From Roseovarius sp. S88 (lineage in GTDB: Bacteria > Pseudomonadota > Alphaproteobacteria > Rhodobacterales > Rhodobacteraceae), in NCBI RefSeq assembly GCF_037023735.1, contig NZ_CP146069.1:3141501-3205500 (forward strand): a DNA stretch of 64,000 nucleotides, given 5' to 3'. This document shows positions 1 to 8,903 of the stretch, one piece after another. The translations under genes were made by a program, and so were the position numbers. Each line of letters begins with the position of its first letter. Positions within the stretch are counted from its first letter, which is position 1. The notes beneath the pieces were generated by a model. It was not told the origin of the DNA. It made no database searches and saw nothing but the letters and a program-made list of their open reading frames with translations.

Positions 1-516
1 CGCGCGCGTGCCGAAGTGCATCGCGTTTGTGGCGACAGACCCGTGACAGGCGACGATGTCGCCAACCTGCCTTTCGTGCGGCAAATCATTGATGAGGCCC
101 TGCGGCTTTATCCACCTGCAGGCATGGTGTCGCGCACAGCCATGGCCGATGACACCCTGTGTGGGCGCGAGATCCGCAAAGGCGACACGGTTATTGTCCC
201 GATTTATGCCCTGCATCGGCATCATATGCTCTGGGAGGATCCGGATGCGTTCCGCCCGGATCGCTTCGCAGATCGTAAATCGGTCGAGCGGTATGCCTAC
301 CTGCCCTTCGGAGATGGGCCACGTATCTGTATTGGGGCAAGCTTTGCCATTCAGGAGGCCGTGATCATTCTCGGCACGCTGTTAAGTCGGTTTCAGTTTA
401 CACCTGTGGCAGGCCGCGATCCTGATCCAGTGATGATCTTGACCTTGCGCCCCGAAGGTGGCGTGTGGCTGGAGGCCAAACCGCTGGGGCCGTTTCGCCC
501 TGCAAGCGCGGCCTGA
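1..516 (+). CDS. Cytochrome P450, 3' part (5' end outside window)
   Basis: The frame is open from the first base, so this is the C-terminal 171 codons of a longer gene. It shows the K-helix ExxR motif (EALR, followed by LYPP), the PERF-like segment (FRPDRF) and the heme-binding loop FGDGPRICIG with the axial cysteine. Spacing to the C-terminus is normal for a P450, so only the 5' part is missing. The HRH..WEDPDAF run resembles E-class P450s. The substrate cannot be read from this fragment. P450s use two electrons and O2 to hydroxylate or otherwise oxidise organic substrates; no redox partner gene is visible downstream. It converges on the YHS gene, with a terminator hairpin between. Confidence 0.93.
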   Translation, partial: RARAEVHRVCGDRPVTGDDVANLPFVRQIIDEALRLYPPAGMVSRTAMADDTLCGREIRKGDTVIVPIYALHRHHMLWEDPDAFRPDRFADRKSVERYAYLPFGDGPRICIGASFAIQEAVIILGTLLSRFQFTPVAGRDPDPVMILTLRPEGGVWLEAKPLGPFRPASAA

Positions 517-522
517 AAAGAT

Positions 523-550
523 AAAGCGGCCGATATCACCGACCGCTTTT
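523..550. terminator. Bidirectional terminator between convergent P450 and YHS genes
   Basis: Inverted repeat AAAGCGG (523-529) / CCGCTTT (543-549), with a T-run on the plus strand and an A-run at the 5' arm. It can therefore end transcription from both sides. It lies in the 54-bp gap between the convergent stop codons. Confidence 0.7.
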
Positions 551-570
551 CATGTGTTTCGCCTGTGGCC

Positions 571-1032
571 TTACGCGCCGATGATACCGGGCCAATTCGC
601 CTCGCCCTTGGCAATAAAGCCTGGGACATCCTTGAGCCAACGGTTGCGGATGCGATTGTTGTAATTCAGGTAAAGCTTGCCGTTGACAACTGACCAGGCG
701 TTCCGGTCTCCATGGGCAGTGTAGCCCTGCGACACGGCCCAAGAGCAGTAGCCGCCGAATTGAGGCGCGTATTTTTCCGGATTTGCCTGAAATGCGGCGA
801 GGTTCTCGGCATTGGCAAAGCGCCAATGCATGCCGTTCCATTCTGTGCTGTGCTCAGACACGCCTTTGACGCCTTTGGCGGACTCATCAAGCGAGAAATA
901 GGCCACAACATCCGCCCCGTCAGCCGCATAGCCGCTGCCGCTGTCATACCAGCGTGGCTCTTTGGCAAACGCGGGTCGTGCAACCAGCACCGCGGTTGCC
1001 CCTATCAGGATGGCACGTCTTGAAAGCGTCAT
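571..1032 (-). CDS. Secreted YHS-domain protein
   Basis: A 153-residue protein. The N-terminus (SRRAIL followed by a hydrophobic stretch and ARPAFA) reads as a signal peptide with a twin-arginine-like start, predicting a periplasmic protein of about 130 residues. The mature part has the YHS pattern: DGADVVAYFS, then W.F.NAENLAAFQANPEKYAPQFGGYC, the usual layout of the metal-binding YHS fold (about residues 38-100). Proteins of this type are often near copper or redox genes, but nothing here identifies the ligand. The single cysteine in GGYCSW is a candidate ligand. It stands alone between parC and the P450 end. Confidence 0.8.
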   Translation of the reverse strand: MTLSRRAILIGATAVLVARPAFAKEPRWYDSGSGYAADGADVVAYFSLDESAKGVKGVSEHSTEWNGMHWRFANAENLAAFQANPEKYAPQFGGYCSWAVSQGYTAHGDRNAWSVVNGKLYLNYNNRIRNRWLKDVPGFIAKGEANWPGIIGA

Positions 1033-1088
1033 GGGCGGTCTCCTCCTGCGATTTCCGCAAAAGTAAGCACAATTCGACTGGGATCAAA

Positions 1089-3410
1089 TCACAGTTTCGT
1101 AAATCGATTGTCACGAGGAAAACCGCGCGGGGCCATGCGGCCTGCGCTGGCACGTTTGCCTATCCATTCGGCAAGCTCGGTCTCGGTGCGCGTACGACCG
1201 GCAGGATCAAGCCAGCTTAGCCCTTCCGCCAAAGTGAACGTTGTGGCGTCGCTTAAACCGCCATCCTTGTATTTCTGAAGCCGCACACCCTTGCCGCGCC
1301 CCATTTCCGGCAACTCGTCCAGTGGGAAGACCAGCACCTTGCGGTTTTCGCCAACACAGGCCAAGTGATCGCCCTCAACCGTACGACAGACCTGTGCACG
1401 CACATCGTTCTTGACGTTGAGCACCTGTTTGCCACTGCGGGTTTGGGCCACAACCTCATCTTCGGGAACCAGAAATCCGTCGCCAGCACTGGACGCCACC
1501 AGCAATTTGCGTCCGGGGCTATGGATCAGAATGGCGACAATATCCGCTTCATTTGGCAAGTCGACCATCAGGCGCAGCGGCTCTCCCATCCCGCGTCCTC
1601 CGGGCAGATTGGCCGCTGAAAGGGTATAGAACCGTCCATTTGTGCCAAATACCAGCAGTCGGTCGGTTGTCTCGGCATGAAAGGTGAACCGCCCTTCATC
1701 GCCATCCTTGAACTTCAATTCGCGATCCAAGTCGATATGGCCCGACATCGTCCGGATCCAGCCCATTTTCGAGCACACAACCGTGATCGGTTCCTTGTCG
1801 ATCATCGCCTCAAGCGGCACCTCTTCGACATCACCGGCCTCGGCAAACTGTGTGCGACGTGCGCCGCCTTCGTAGTCTTTGCCAAACTTGGTTTTGACGT
1901 CTCTGAGCTGATCCGAAATCGCCGACCATTGAAGTTTTTCGCTTTCCAGAAGGTCTTCCAAACCGGCGCGTTCTTCCATCAACTCGCCCTGTTCGCGCAA
2001 CAGCTCCATTTCCTCAAGGCGCCGCAAGCTGCGCAGGCGCATATTGAGAATGGCCTCGGCCTGCACATCGCTCAACTCACCTTCGCCCGGAGGCGGCGGA
2101 ACATAATCAGCCTCATCGCTCGCCCGGACGTGATCCTTGGACCAGTCCTCGCGCATCAGTGCAGCTTTGGGGTCTTCGTCATAGCGGATGATGTCGATCA
2201 CCCGGTCGAGATTGAGGAAGGCCACAATCAGCCCTTCGAGCACCTCCAAACGGTGGTCGATCTTCTCCATCCGATGCGTCGACCGTCGGACCAGAACCTC
2301 ACGCCGGAAATCAAGGAAGGCACGCAGCACTTCCTTCATCGAACAGACCTTGGGCGTCAGCCCATCGATCAGCACGTTCATGTTGAGCGAAAACCGCACT
2401 TCCAGATCGGAGTTGCGATAGAGCATGCCCATCAAAACCTCGGGGTCCACATTCTTGGATCGCGGTTCAAGGATGACCCGGATGTCATCGGCGCTCTCGT
2501 CGCGCACATCGGCAAGGATCGGGATCTTTTTGGTCTGGATCAGTTCAGCTAACTTTTCGATCAGCTTGGATTTCTGAACCTGATAGGGAATTTCAGTGAC
2601 AACGATCTGCCACTGACCGCGGCCCAGGTCCTCAACTTCGTATTTGCAGCGAAGGCGGAACCCACCTTTCCCCGTGCGATACGCCTGGGCAATCGCTTCG
2701 GGCGGCTCGACAATGATGCCGCCTGTCGGAAAATCAGGTCCCGGCACGTAGTTCAGCAGCGTATCGTCCCGCGCATCCGGTGTTTTGATCAGATGCAGAC
2801 AAGCGTCGATCAACTCAGGAATATTATGTGGCGGGATGTTGGTGGCCATACCCACAGCAATCCCCGACGAGCCATTGGCCAAAAGGTTTGGAAATTGTGC
2901 CGGAAGTACAACTGGCTCGGTCAGCGTTCCATCGTAATTGTCGCGAAAATCGACCGCGTTTTCATTGAGGCCTTCCAGCAGAGCCTCGGCCACGATGGTC
3001 AGCCGCGCTTCTGTGTAGCGGCTGGCGGCGGGATTGTCCCCGTCGATGTTGCCAAAGTTACCTTGGCCATCGACCAGCGGGTAGCGCACGTTGAAATCCT
3101 GCGCCAGACGCGCCATCGCGTCATAGATCGCAGCATCACCATGGGGGTGGTAGTTGCCCATTACGTCGCCAGAGATCTTGGCCGACTTCCGGAATCCTCC
3201 GTTCGCGGCCAGCCTGAGTTCGCGCATTGCATAGAGAATCCGCCGATGTACAGGCTTCAAGCCGTCCCGCGCATCGGGCAGCGCGCGATGCATGATCGTC
3301 GACAGCGCGTAGGTCAGATAGCGCTCGCCAATCGCCCGGCGTAGCGGTTCTGCAACAGAGCCGTCTCCGCCACCGGAGCCTATGTTGGGGTCATCGACCA
3401 AATCACTCAT
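1089..3410 (-). CDS. parC: DNA topoisomerase IV subunit A
   Basis: A 773-residue type II topoisomerase A subunit. With ParE it decatenates daughter chromosomes. Seen: the breakage-reunion start [22 protein letters not shown], the GNYHPHGD segment, and the catalytic tyrosine in ASRYTEARL. The C-terminal half carries the beta-pinwheel repeats (for example [31 protein letters not shown]). Length and the short pinwheel fit ParC rather than GyrA. At the positions equivalent to E. coli ParC Ser80 and Glu84 the sequence has Ala and Asp ([10 protein letters not shown]). No parE is in the window. Confidence 0.95.
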   Translation of the reverse strand: MSDLVDDPNIGSGGGDGSVAEPLRRAIGERYLTYALSTIMHRALPDARDGLKPVHRRILYAMRELRLAANGGFRKSAKISGDVMGNYHPHGDAAIYDAMARLAQDFNVRYPLVDGQGNFGNIDGDNPAASRYTEARLTIVAEALLEGLNENAVDFRDNYDGTLTEPVVLPAQFPNLLANGSSGIAVGMATNIPPHNIPELIDACLHLIKTPDARDDTLLNYVPGPDFPTGGIIVEPPEAIAQAYRTGKGGFRLRCKYEVEDLGRGQWQIVVTEIPYQVQKSKLIEKLAELIQTKKIPILADVRDESADDIRVILEPRSKNVDPEVLMGMLYRNSDLEVRFSLNMNVLIDGLTPKVCSMKEVLRAFLDFRREVLVRRSTHRMEKIDHRLEVLEGLIVAFLNLDRVIDIIRYDEDPKAALMREDWSKDHVRASDEADYVPPPPGEGELSDVQAEAILNMRLRSLRRLEEMELLREQGELMEERAGLEDLLESEKLQWSAISDQLRDVKTKFGKDYEGGARRTQFAEAGDVEEVPLEAMIDKEPITVVCSKMGWIRTMSGHIDLDRELKFKDGDEGRFTFHAETTDRLLVFGTNGRFYTLSAANLPGGRGMGEPLRLMVDLPNEADIVAILIHSPGRKLLVASSAGDGFLVPEDEVVAQTRSGKQVLNVKNDVRAQVCRTVEGDHLACVGENRKVLVFPLDELPEMGRGKGVRLQKYKDGGLSDATTFTLAEGLSWLDPAGRTRTETELAEWIGKRASAGRMAPRGFPRDNRFTKL

Positions 3411-3550
3411 AGATGATGTGATACTCGCGCCGGATAGGGGCGTAAAGCACCTCTTCGGGAAAATCCGAAAGGTTTTCCCATGATGCCATTTCCCGAATCG
3501 TGTAGATTGCCAGAGGGAAGTCTGCTGCCAATCGTACAGGGGTTCGCGCT

Positions 3551-4213
3551 ATGTGGCGCTTTATGTTGATCACATTCGGGTTTTTGGGTTTTGCTTTTTA
3601 CGAGCTTAGCGGTGGTGCGGATTACAAACCTCACGCCAATTCCATCCAAGCACGCGCGGCGCAACCACAGCCGGTGAACGTGGCCGAACTTGCGCCTGTC
3701 GAAAAATCATCCATTGAAGATCTGGCCCAGGCCGCACCTGCCGCCGCACCGGCTGAAAGATTGGGGATCACTCTGGCGTCTATTCAGGTGGATGAGGCGC
3801 TCTATCCCAATCAGACCGAGGCCAAGTCAGAGCGCGTGACAGCAAGTGACGCGACACTCGACATCGCAGAACAGCAGGCCATTGAAGCCGCCGAAGACGA
3901 CGTGCGCAAAGTCTGGCCTGGCGCGATAGAACTCTTTCAGTTGCAAGAGGCAAAGCGTGTGCAGCAGACGGAATCGATCAAGGCGCTTAAGCAGGATGAA
4001 GAAGCGGCGAGCTATGATGTCCGCTTCGTGACGGGCAATGTGGTCAACATGCGAGACGGCCCGGGCACCGAGTTCGAACCTGTCGGTCAATTGACGCAGG
4101 GCACGGAGGTGGCTGTGCTGAACTCTTCTGGCAACGGTTGGGTCATGCTCCGTGTCATGACAACTGGGCAGGAAGGCTGGATGGCCGACTGGCTTGTGAG
4201 TACGGCAAACTGA
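3551..4213 (+). CDS. Membrane-anchored protein with C-terminal bacterial SH3 domain
   Basis: A 220-residue protein. Residues about 2-18 form a hydrophobic N-terminal anchor or uncleaved signal. A long Ala/Glu-rich, probably disordered linker follows to about residue 150. The C-terminus is one bacterial SH3 (SH3b) domain: VTGNVVNMRDGPGTEFEPVG, then WVMLRV..GQEGWMADWLV. SH3b domains usually bind peptidoglycan or peptides, so a role in the cell wall or periplasm is inferred. The ATG is preceded by AGGGG about 10 bases upstream. It is divergent from parC with a 140-bp gap. Confidence 0.75.
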   Translation: MWRFMLITFGFLGFAFYELSGGADYKPHANSIQARAAQPQPVNVAELAPVEKSSIEDLAQAAPAAAPAERLGITLASIQVDEALYPNQTEAKSERVTASDATLDIAEQQAIEAAEDDVRKVWPGAIELFQLQEAKRVQQTESIKALKQDEEAASYDVRFVTGNVVNMRDGPGTEFEPVGQLTQGTEVAVLNSSGNGWVMLRVMTTGQEGWMADWLVSTAN

Positions 4214-4249
4214 TTGCATCAAGCGCACGCGCGGTCCAGTGTGCAGCGC

Positions 4250-5077
4250 ATGAGCGAAAGAACCATTCTTATCACGGGCTGTTCTTCCGGTATCGGCTAT
4301 GATGGCGCGATTGGTCTGCGCGAGCGTGGCTGGCGTGTTTTCGCGTCTTGCCGCAAACCAGAAGACTGTGAACGTATGCGCAGCGAGGGCTTTGAGAGCC
4401 CGCTGATCGACTACCAAAGCCCCGAAACCATAGCCACCGGGCTAGCAGAAGTACTGGAAGCAACAGACGGGCGCTTGGATGCGCTATTCAATAACGGCGC
4501 ATTTGCCTGTCCTGGGCTTGTTGAAGATCTACCAACAGACGCCTTGCGCGCGATTTTCGAGGCCAATTTCTTTGGCTGGCATGACCTGACGCGTTACGTG
4601 CTGCCCGTGATGCGGGCGCAGGGCCATGGGCGGATCATTCAAAATTCATCCGTTTTAGGGTTTGTCACCCTGCCATGGCGCGGGGCCTACAACGCCACCA
4701 AACATGCGCTCGAAGGACTGACCGACACCATGCGCATCGAAATGCGCGGCACGGAGATCCATGTTATCTTGATCGAACCAGGTCCAGTCACATCCAAAAT
4801 TCGAGAAAACGCCATTCCGCATTTTGAGCGTTGGATTGACTGGGAAAACTCAGCGCGCACAGGCGACTACGTTGCACTGCACAATCGACTCTACAAATCC
4901 TCAGGACCGGACCCGTTTGAACTTCCAGCCTCCTCAGTGACCAAAAAACTCATTCACGCTTTGGAATCTCGCCGCCCGAAACCGCGCTACTATGTGACCA
5001 CACCAACATATCTGATGGGCACCTTCCGGCGCCTGCTGCCCACACGCGCGCTTGATTGGGTTTTGTCGAAAAACTAG
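4250..5077 (+). CDS. Short-chain dehydrogenase/reductase (SDR)
   Basis: Classical SDR of 275 residues. The cofactor motif TGCSSGIG is at the N-terminus, NNGA at the NNAG position, and the catalytic Ser and YNATK (Tyr-x3-Lys) follow NSSVLGF. The start is placed at the ATG beginning MSERTILITG. A TTG 36 bases upstream, just after the preceding stop, stays in frame but adds residues unlike an SDR N-terminus. The C-terminal PKPRYYVTTPTYLMG segment is typical of SDRs with an extended substrate-binding end. Substrate unknown. It follows the SH3 gene closely and may share its transcript. Confidence 0.88.
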   Translation: MSERTILITGCSSGIGYDGAIGLRERGWRVFASCRKPEDCERMRSEGFESPLIDYQSPETIATGLAEVLEATDGRLDALFNNGAFACPGLVEDLPTDALRAIFEANFFGWHDLTRYVLPVMRAQGHGRIIQNSSVLGFVTLPWRGAYNATKHALEGLTDTMRIEMRGTEIHVILIEPGPVTSKIRENAIPHFERWIDWENSARTGDYVALHNRLYKSSGPDPFELPASSVTKKLIHALESRRPKPRYYVTTPTYLMGTFRRLLPTRALDWVLSKN

Positions 5078-5164
5078 GCCGAGCCACCTGCGTCATGATT
5101 TCCCGTTCGCTTTTTCCGCCACACGGTCTAAGTGACCCGTCACGGGACAAGTGGATAACCTCAC

Positions 5165-5377
5165 ATGCTAAAAGACCCTCTTTTCATTTTGGCCGCGCTG
5201 GCCTGCGGTGTTGTCGCCGTCATCCTGATCAAGGGCATCAGCACCTTTGGCAAGGAAGGCGTAGAGAACGCCAAACGCGCAAACAAGTTCATGCAATACC
5301 GGATCATTGCACAATTCGTTGCGGTGCTGCTGATATTGCTGTTTGTCTATGTGCGTCGGCAGGCGGGAGGCGAATAA
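5165..5377 (+). CDS. Twin-transmembrane HIG1-type small protein
   Basis: A 70-residue protein with two hydrophobic helices (about residues 6-24 and 47-65) and a charged loop (GKEGVENAKRANKFMQYRI). This is the pattern of the HIG1 (hypoxia-induced) domain. In mitochondria, HIG1 proteins associate with cytochrome oxidase and respiratory supercomplexes. The bacterial version is common in Rhodobacterales, and a role with terminal oxidases is an inference. The stop codon abuts the start of the adenosyltransferase gene (TAA directly followed by ATG), so the two are almost certainly co-translated. Confidence 0.8.
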   Translation: MLKDPLFILAALACGVVAVILIKGISTFGKEGVENAKRANKFMQYRIIAQFVAVLLILLFVYVRRQAGGE

Positions 5378-5950
5378 ATGGTTGTACTCAACAAAATCTA
5401 CACAAAAACCGGCGATGCCGGAGAAACCGCGCTGGGCAATGGCGCGCGCGTTGCAAAGCATTCCATGCGTGTGACAGCATACGGCACAGTGGATGAGGTC
5501 AATGCAACAGTTGGCCTCGCCCGCCTGCACGCCGACGGCGAGACGGACGAGGCGCTCGCCCGCATTCAGAATGATCTTTTCGATCTCGGCGCCGACTTGT
5601 GTCGTCCCGACATGGAGATGGACGGCGAAGTGGAGTACCCTCCCCTGCGCATGGCCGACAGCCAGGTTGAACGCCTGGAGGCGGAAATCGACGACATGAA
5701 CGAAGCACTGGAACCCTTGCGCAGCTTCATTCTTCCAGGTGGATCAGCGCTCGCGGCGCATTTGCATTTGTGTCGCACTGTCTCTCGCCGATCAGAGCGG
5801 CTGGCCGTCGAACTGGCCACGGTAGAGTCCGTCAATCCCGCTGCCGTCAAGTATCTCAACCGCTTGTCAGACTGGTTTTTCGTGGCGGGCCGCATGGCCA
5901 ATGACGAGGGCAAATCTGATGTGCTCTGGGTGCCCGGCGCGAACCGCTAA
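5378..5950 (+). CDS. Cob(I)alamin adenosyltransferase, PduO type
   Basis: A 190-residue ATP:corrinoid adenosyltransferase, which attaches the 5'-deoxyadenosyl group to cob(I)alamin to make coenzyme B12. Seen: the N-terminal ATP-binding motif KIYTKTGDAGET, then YGTVDEVNATVG, and the C-terminal SRRSERLAVEL and KYLNRLSDWFFVAGR segments that define the PduO family. Adenosyl-B12 is needed by methylmalonyl-CoA and ethylmalonyl-CoA mutases, which fits the propionyl-CoA and ethylmalonyl-CoA genes elsewhere in the window. No B12 riboswitch was recognised upstream. Confidence 0.93.
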   Translation: MVVLNKIYTKTGDAGETALGNGARVAKHSMRVTAYGTVDEVNATVGLARLHADGETDEALARIQNDLFDLGADLCRPDMEMDGEVEYPPLRMADSQVERLEAEIDDMNEALEPLRSFILPGGSALAAHLHLCRTVSRRSERLAVELATVESVNPAAVKYLNRLSDWFFVAGRMANDEGKSDVLWVPGANR

Positions 5951-5963
5951 AGTCATCAAACTA

Positions 5964-6019
5964 CCGGTCTGTGTTCCTTTTTGGACTTATTTGTCGCAAA
6001 AAAGCTTAGCACAGACCGG
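5964..6019. promoter_or_regulatory. Long-spaced inverted repeat upstream of etfB
   Basis: A perfect 10-bp inverted repeat, CCGGTCTGTG (5964-5973) and CACAGACCGG (6010-6019), is separated by 36 bases. It is followed at once by a perfect 10-bp palindrome GCGACGTCGC (6024-6033). These lie in the 203-bp gap between the adenosyltransferase stop and etfB. They could form a hairpin ending the upstream transcript (without a T-run directly after it) or be protein-binding sites controlling etfBA. Confidence 0.4.
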
Positions 6020-6153
6020 AAACGCGACGTCGCAAGACGGAAACGTGACGATTTTGCTCTGTTGCGGCGCTAAACAAATCTGTATCAAACGCCTCAGAGG
6101 AATTTGCGGAGTCGCGTTGCGCGGCTCTTTGTTGATTTAGGGAGACCATGCAA

Positions 6154-6912
6154 ATGAAGGTGCTCGTGCCTGTCAAACGCGTGATCGACTATAACGTGAA
6201 AGTTCGCGTCAAGGCGGACGGATCGGGTGTCGATCTTGCCAATGTCAAAATGTCGATGAACCCGTTCGACGAAATCGCCGTGGAAGAGGCTATTCGCCTG
6301 AAAGAAGCGGGCAAGGCAGAAGAAGTGATCGCCGTGTCGATCGGCGTCAAGCAATCCCAGGAAACGCTGCGCACCGCGCTTGCCATGGGTGCGGATCGCG
6401 CCATTCTGGTCGAAGCCGCGGATGATGTTCACACCGATATCGAGCCGCTGGCTGTAGCCAAAATCCTCGCCAAGGTGGTCGAAGAAGAACAGCCCGGCCT
6501 GGTCATCGCGGGCAAGCAGGCCATCGACAACGACATGAACGCCACCGGGCAGATGCTCTCTGCGTTGCTGGGATGGAGCCAGGGTACATTTGCCTCAGAA
6601 CTCGACGTGGACGGCGACAGCGCGGTTGTGACCCGCGAAGTGGACGGCGGCCTTCAAACGATCAAAGTCAAAATGCCGACCATCGTGACGGTAGACCTGC
6701 GCCTCAACGAACCGCGTTATGCGTCGCTTCCCAACATCATGAAGGCCAAGAAAAAGCCTTTGGATGAGAAGACCGCAGCCGATTACGGTGTAGACGTCTC
6801 TCCACGTCTTGAGATTGTGAAAACCGAAGAGCCAGAAGCCCGCAAAGCCGGTGAAATCGTAGGCTCAGTGGACGAACTTGTTGCGAAACTCAAAGAAGCG
6901 GGGGCTGTGTAA
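6154..6912 (+). CDS. etfB: Electron transfer flavoprotein, beta subunit
   Basis: A 252-residue ETF beta subunit. With EtfA it carries electrons from acyl-CoA dehydrogenases and other flavoprotein dehydrogenases to ETF-ubiquinone oxidoreductase. Seen: [19 protein letters not shown], the [11 protein letters not shown] region, the signature around [19 protein letters not shown], and [24 protein letters not shown]. The second ATG is chosen because AGGGAG sits 9 bases before it but only 3 bases before the first ATG, and because MKVLVPVKR is the family N-terminus. Its stop directly precedes the etfA start. Confidence 0.95.
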   Translation: MKVLVPVKRVIDYNVKVRVKADGSGVDLANVKMSMNPFDEIAVEEAIRLKEAGKAEEVIAVSIGVKQSQETLRTALAMGADRAILVEAADDVHTDIEPLAVAKILAKVVEEEQPGLVIAGKQAIDNDMNATGQMLSALLGWSQGTFASELDVDGDSAVVTREVDGGLQTIKVKMPTIVTVDLRLNEPRYASLPNIMKAKKKPLDEKTAADYGVDVSPRLEIVKTEEPEARKAGEIVGSVDELVAKLKEAGAV

Positions 6913-7842
6913 ATGTCTGTACTTCTTCTTGCCGAAGTGAATGATGGCGAATTGGCTCTCGATGCCACCGCCAAAGCCGTGACAGCTGCCAAGCCACTGG
7001 GCGACGTGACTGTTCTTGCCGCTGGTGGATCTGCTGCCGCAGCAGGTGAAGCCGCCGCCAAGATCGACGGCGTGTCCAAGGTTCTCGTGGCCGAAGATGC
7101 CTCGCTTGGCCATCGTCTTGCGGAATCAACTGCCGCACTGATCGTGTCATTGGCCGATGGTTACGAGCACATCGTCGCTCCAGCAACGACCGATGCGAAA
7201 AACGTCATGCCACGGGTCGCCGCGCTCTTGGACACAATGATCATCTCCGACGCCTCCGGCGTTGTTGATGGCAACACGTTCGAGCGCCCGATCTATGCGG
7301 GCAACGCCATCCAGACAGTGAAGTCCGCAGATGCGAAAAAGGTCGTAACCTTCCGGACATCGACGTTCGATGCTGCAGGCGACGGCGGTTCCGCAGCGGT
7401 TGAAACCATCTCTTCGGCTGACAATCCTGGTCTTTCAGAATGGGTCGAGGACAAAGTGGCCGAATCAGATCGGCCCGAGCTCACCTCTGCAGGTGTCGTT
7501 GTCTCCGGCGGTCGCGGTGTCGGCTCGGAAGAGGACTTTGCCCTGATCGAAGGTCTGGCAGACAAGCTCGGCGCGGCCGTCGGTGCCTCACGTGCGGCTG
7601 TCGACTCAGGCTTTGCACCAAACGATTGGCAAGTTGGCCAAACCGGTAAGGTGGTTGCGCCTGATCTCTATATCGCCGTCGGGATCTCAGGCGCTATTCA
7701 GCACCTCGCGGGGATGAAAGACTCCAAAATCATTGTGGCGATCAACAAGGACGAAGAAGCCCCAATTTTCCAGGTGGCGGATTATGGCCTTGTGGCCGAT
7801 CTGTTCCAAGCCGTTCCGGAGCTTACCGAAAAGCTCGGCTGA
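6913..7842 (+). CDS. etfA: Electron transfer flavoprotein, alpha subunit
   Basis: A 309-residue ETF alpha subunit holding the FAD domain in its C-terminal third. The N-terminal nucleotide-binding-like domain ([14 protein letters not shown]) is followed by the FAD motif region [22 protein letters not shown], then [40 protein letters not shown] and [21 protein letters not shown]. Its acyl-CoA dehydrogenase clients could include the mcd-like product at 25.4 kb. A strong terminator follows the stop. Confidence 0.96.
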   Translation: MSVLLLAEVNDGELALDATAKAVTAAKPLGDVTVLAAGGSAAAAGEAAAKIDGVSKVLVAEDASLGHRLAESTAALIVSLADGYEHIVAPATTDAKNVMPRVAALLDTMIISDASGVVDGNTFERPIYAGNAIQTVKSADAKKVVTFRTSTFDAAGDGGSAAVETISSADNPGLSEWVEDKVAESDRPELTSAGVVVSGGRGVGSEEDFALIEGLADKLGAAVGASRAAVDSGFAPNDWQVGQTGKVVAPDLYIAVGISGAIQHLAGMKDSKIIVAINKDEEAPIFQVADYGLVADLFQAVPELTEKLG

Positions 7843-7862
7843 TCAAGATCATAAGTCTGTAC

Positions 7863-7888
7863 GGCCCGCGTTCGCGCGGGCCTTTTTT
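7863..7888 (+). terminator. Intrinsic terminator of etfBA
   Basis: A perfect 8-bp stem, GGCCCGCG / CGCGGGCC, closes a TTCG tetraloop and is followed by six T residues. It starts 21 bp after the etfA stop codon. The convergent DUF6473 gene ends just beyond it. Confidence 0.92.
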
Positions 7889-7896
7889 GTTCGAAG

Positions 7897-8742
7897 CTAC
7901 GCATTCAGAGCCGCATTTACCGCCGGTAGCAAATAACCAGCCGCTTTTTTATGAGCCCGTTGCCCTGGCAATTCGCGTGCCACTTGCAACTCGTCTGATG
8001 ACAACACCGGGTCACGCTGCGCCACATCGATTTTATCCGCATGAGCCGACTCTGCGATTTCGTATTCAATGAGGTCTGCAACATGCGGTCTCACTGCGTC
8101 CAGCATTGCTCTTGTTACCAATGCGGGATCATAGTGAATGCCAGGCTCATTGCTGTATGTCTCTGGCTTGCGGTCAGAAAACCAAAAAAGCACCACAGGG
8201 CTATCGAGCAAGTCCAGGAAAGTTTGCATCCCGTCAACCCAGCAAGACGCCAGTTCGGCATGAACCTGAACAAACCGCTCAGCCGACACGTGTTGTAAAT
8301 GTTCAAGCAAATGACGCGTAAAATTGAATTCCGTGAAATCCACCTCTGGAAACAGAATTTTGAGAGGATCCTCTGCCTTGAGAAACCGGTCATTTCGACG
8401 CGGATGCACTTTGTAGAACTGATTGCTCATGTTCACGGCGCACGGCACCTGCAGCACAACGGCCTGCGCGCGATGCGCCACGTCCAATAAAACCTTGTCG
8501 CGCAAAAGAACATCAATTCCCACATTCGGCCAACCGAGGTTCACACAAGGTATGCCCAAGCTGTTTTCCAGCAGTTGCGGAAAGGGATAGGACACAAACC
8601 GACCAAAAGTTTCAGTTCCACCCAGACAGGCTATGAAGTCTCGTCTGAGATTTTGCGGCGGCCCGCGAAATGTTAATTTTGAACCGGGGTACTGACACGT
8701 CGCATACGCCGTACCGCGGTGTTCCAAGGAATGAACACTCAT
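7897..8742 (-). CDS. DUF6473-like protein of unknown function
   Basis: A 281-residue cytosolic-looking protein. The pattern LTFRGPPQNLRRDFIACLGGTETFGRFVSYPFPQLLE, followed by NLGWPNVGID, matches my memory of DUF6473, a family frequent in Rhodobacteraceae. The GGTETFG and PNVGID pieces recall SGNH/GSCFA-type esterase blocks, but no catalytic triad is clear, so I assign no activity. The ATG (MSVHSLEHRG) is preferred over an upstream TTG because GGTGG precedes it at normal spacing. Base composition looks slightly lower in G+C than its neighbours, which could mean transfer. It is convergent with etfBA. Confidence 0.6.
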   Translation of the reverse strand: MSVHSLEHRGTAYATCQYPGSKLTFRGPPQNLRRDFIACLGGTETFGRFVSYPFPQLLENSLGIPCVNLGWPNVGIDVLLRDKVLLDVAHRAQAVVLQVPCAVNMSNQFYKVHPRRNDRFLKAEDPLKILFPEVDFTEFNFTRHLLEHLQHVSAERFVQVHAELASCWVDGMQTFLDLLDSPVVLFWFSDRKPETYSNEPGIHYDPALVTRAMLDAVRPHVADLIEYEIAESAHADKIDVAQRDPVLSSDELQVARELPGQRAHKKAAGYLLPAVNAALNA

Positions 8743-8844
8743 ATCACCCACCAAATTTTTCTCACCCAAGCAACAGATTTATGCCAAGAGGTTTGAGAAA
8801 CCCTTAAACACACATTTCAATGCAAAATTGATTTGAACCGGCCC

Positions 8845-8874
8845 TTGCAGCCCACAACGTGCCCTGCGTATCCT
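8845..8874 (+). promoter_or_regulatory. Possible promoter of the 3-hydroxybutyryl-CoA dehydrogenase gene
   Basis: TTGCAG (8845-8850), an 18-base spacer and TATCCT (8869-8874) resemble -35/-10 boxes. They lie 30 bases before the start codon, whose ribosome site is AAGGGG. Read by eye only. Confidence 0.35.
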
Positions 8875-8903
8875 GAACAGGTCATTTCAAAAGGGGCAGC
8901 TCG

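Noticed and set aside
1677..2552. 291-codon ORF on the plus strand inside parC
   Set aside because: Entirely antisense to a well-supported gene, with a composition (His/Gln/Phe rich) typical of a shadow frame.
3407..3664. 85-codon minus-strand ORF between parC and the SH3 gene
   Set aside because: Overlaps the supported SH3 gene on the other strand and shows no natural protein features.
5078..5164. Cobalamin riboswitch upstream of the adenosyltransferase
   Set aside because: The gap is only 87 bp and I did not recognise a B12-box or the expected fold.
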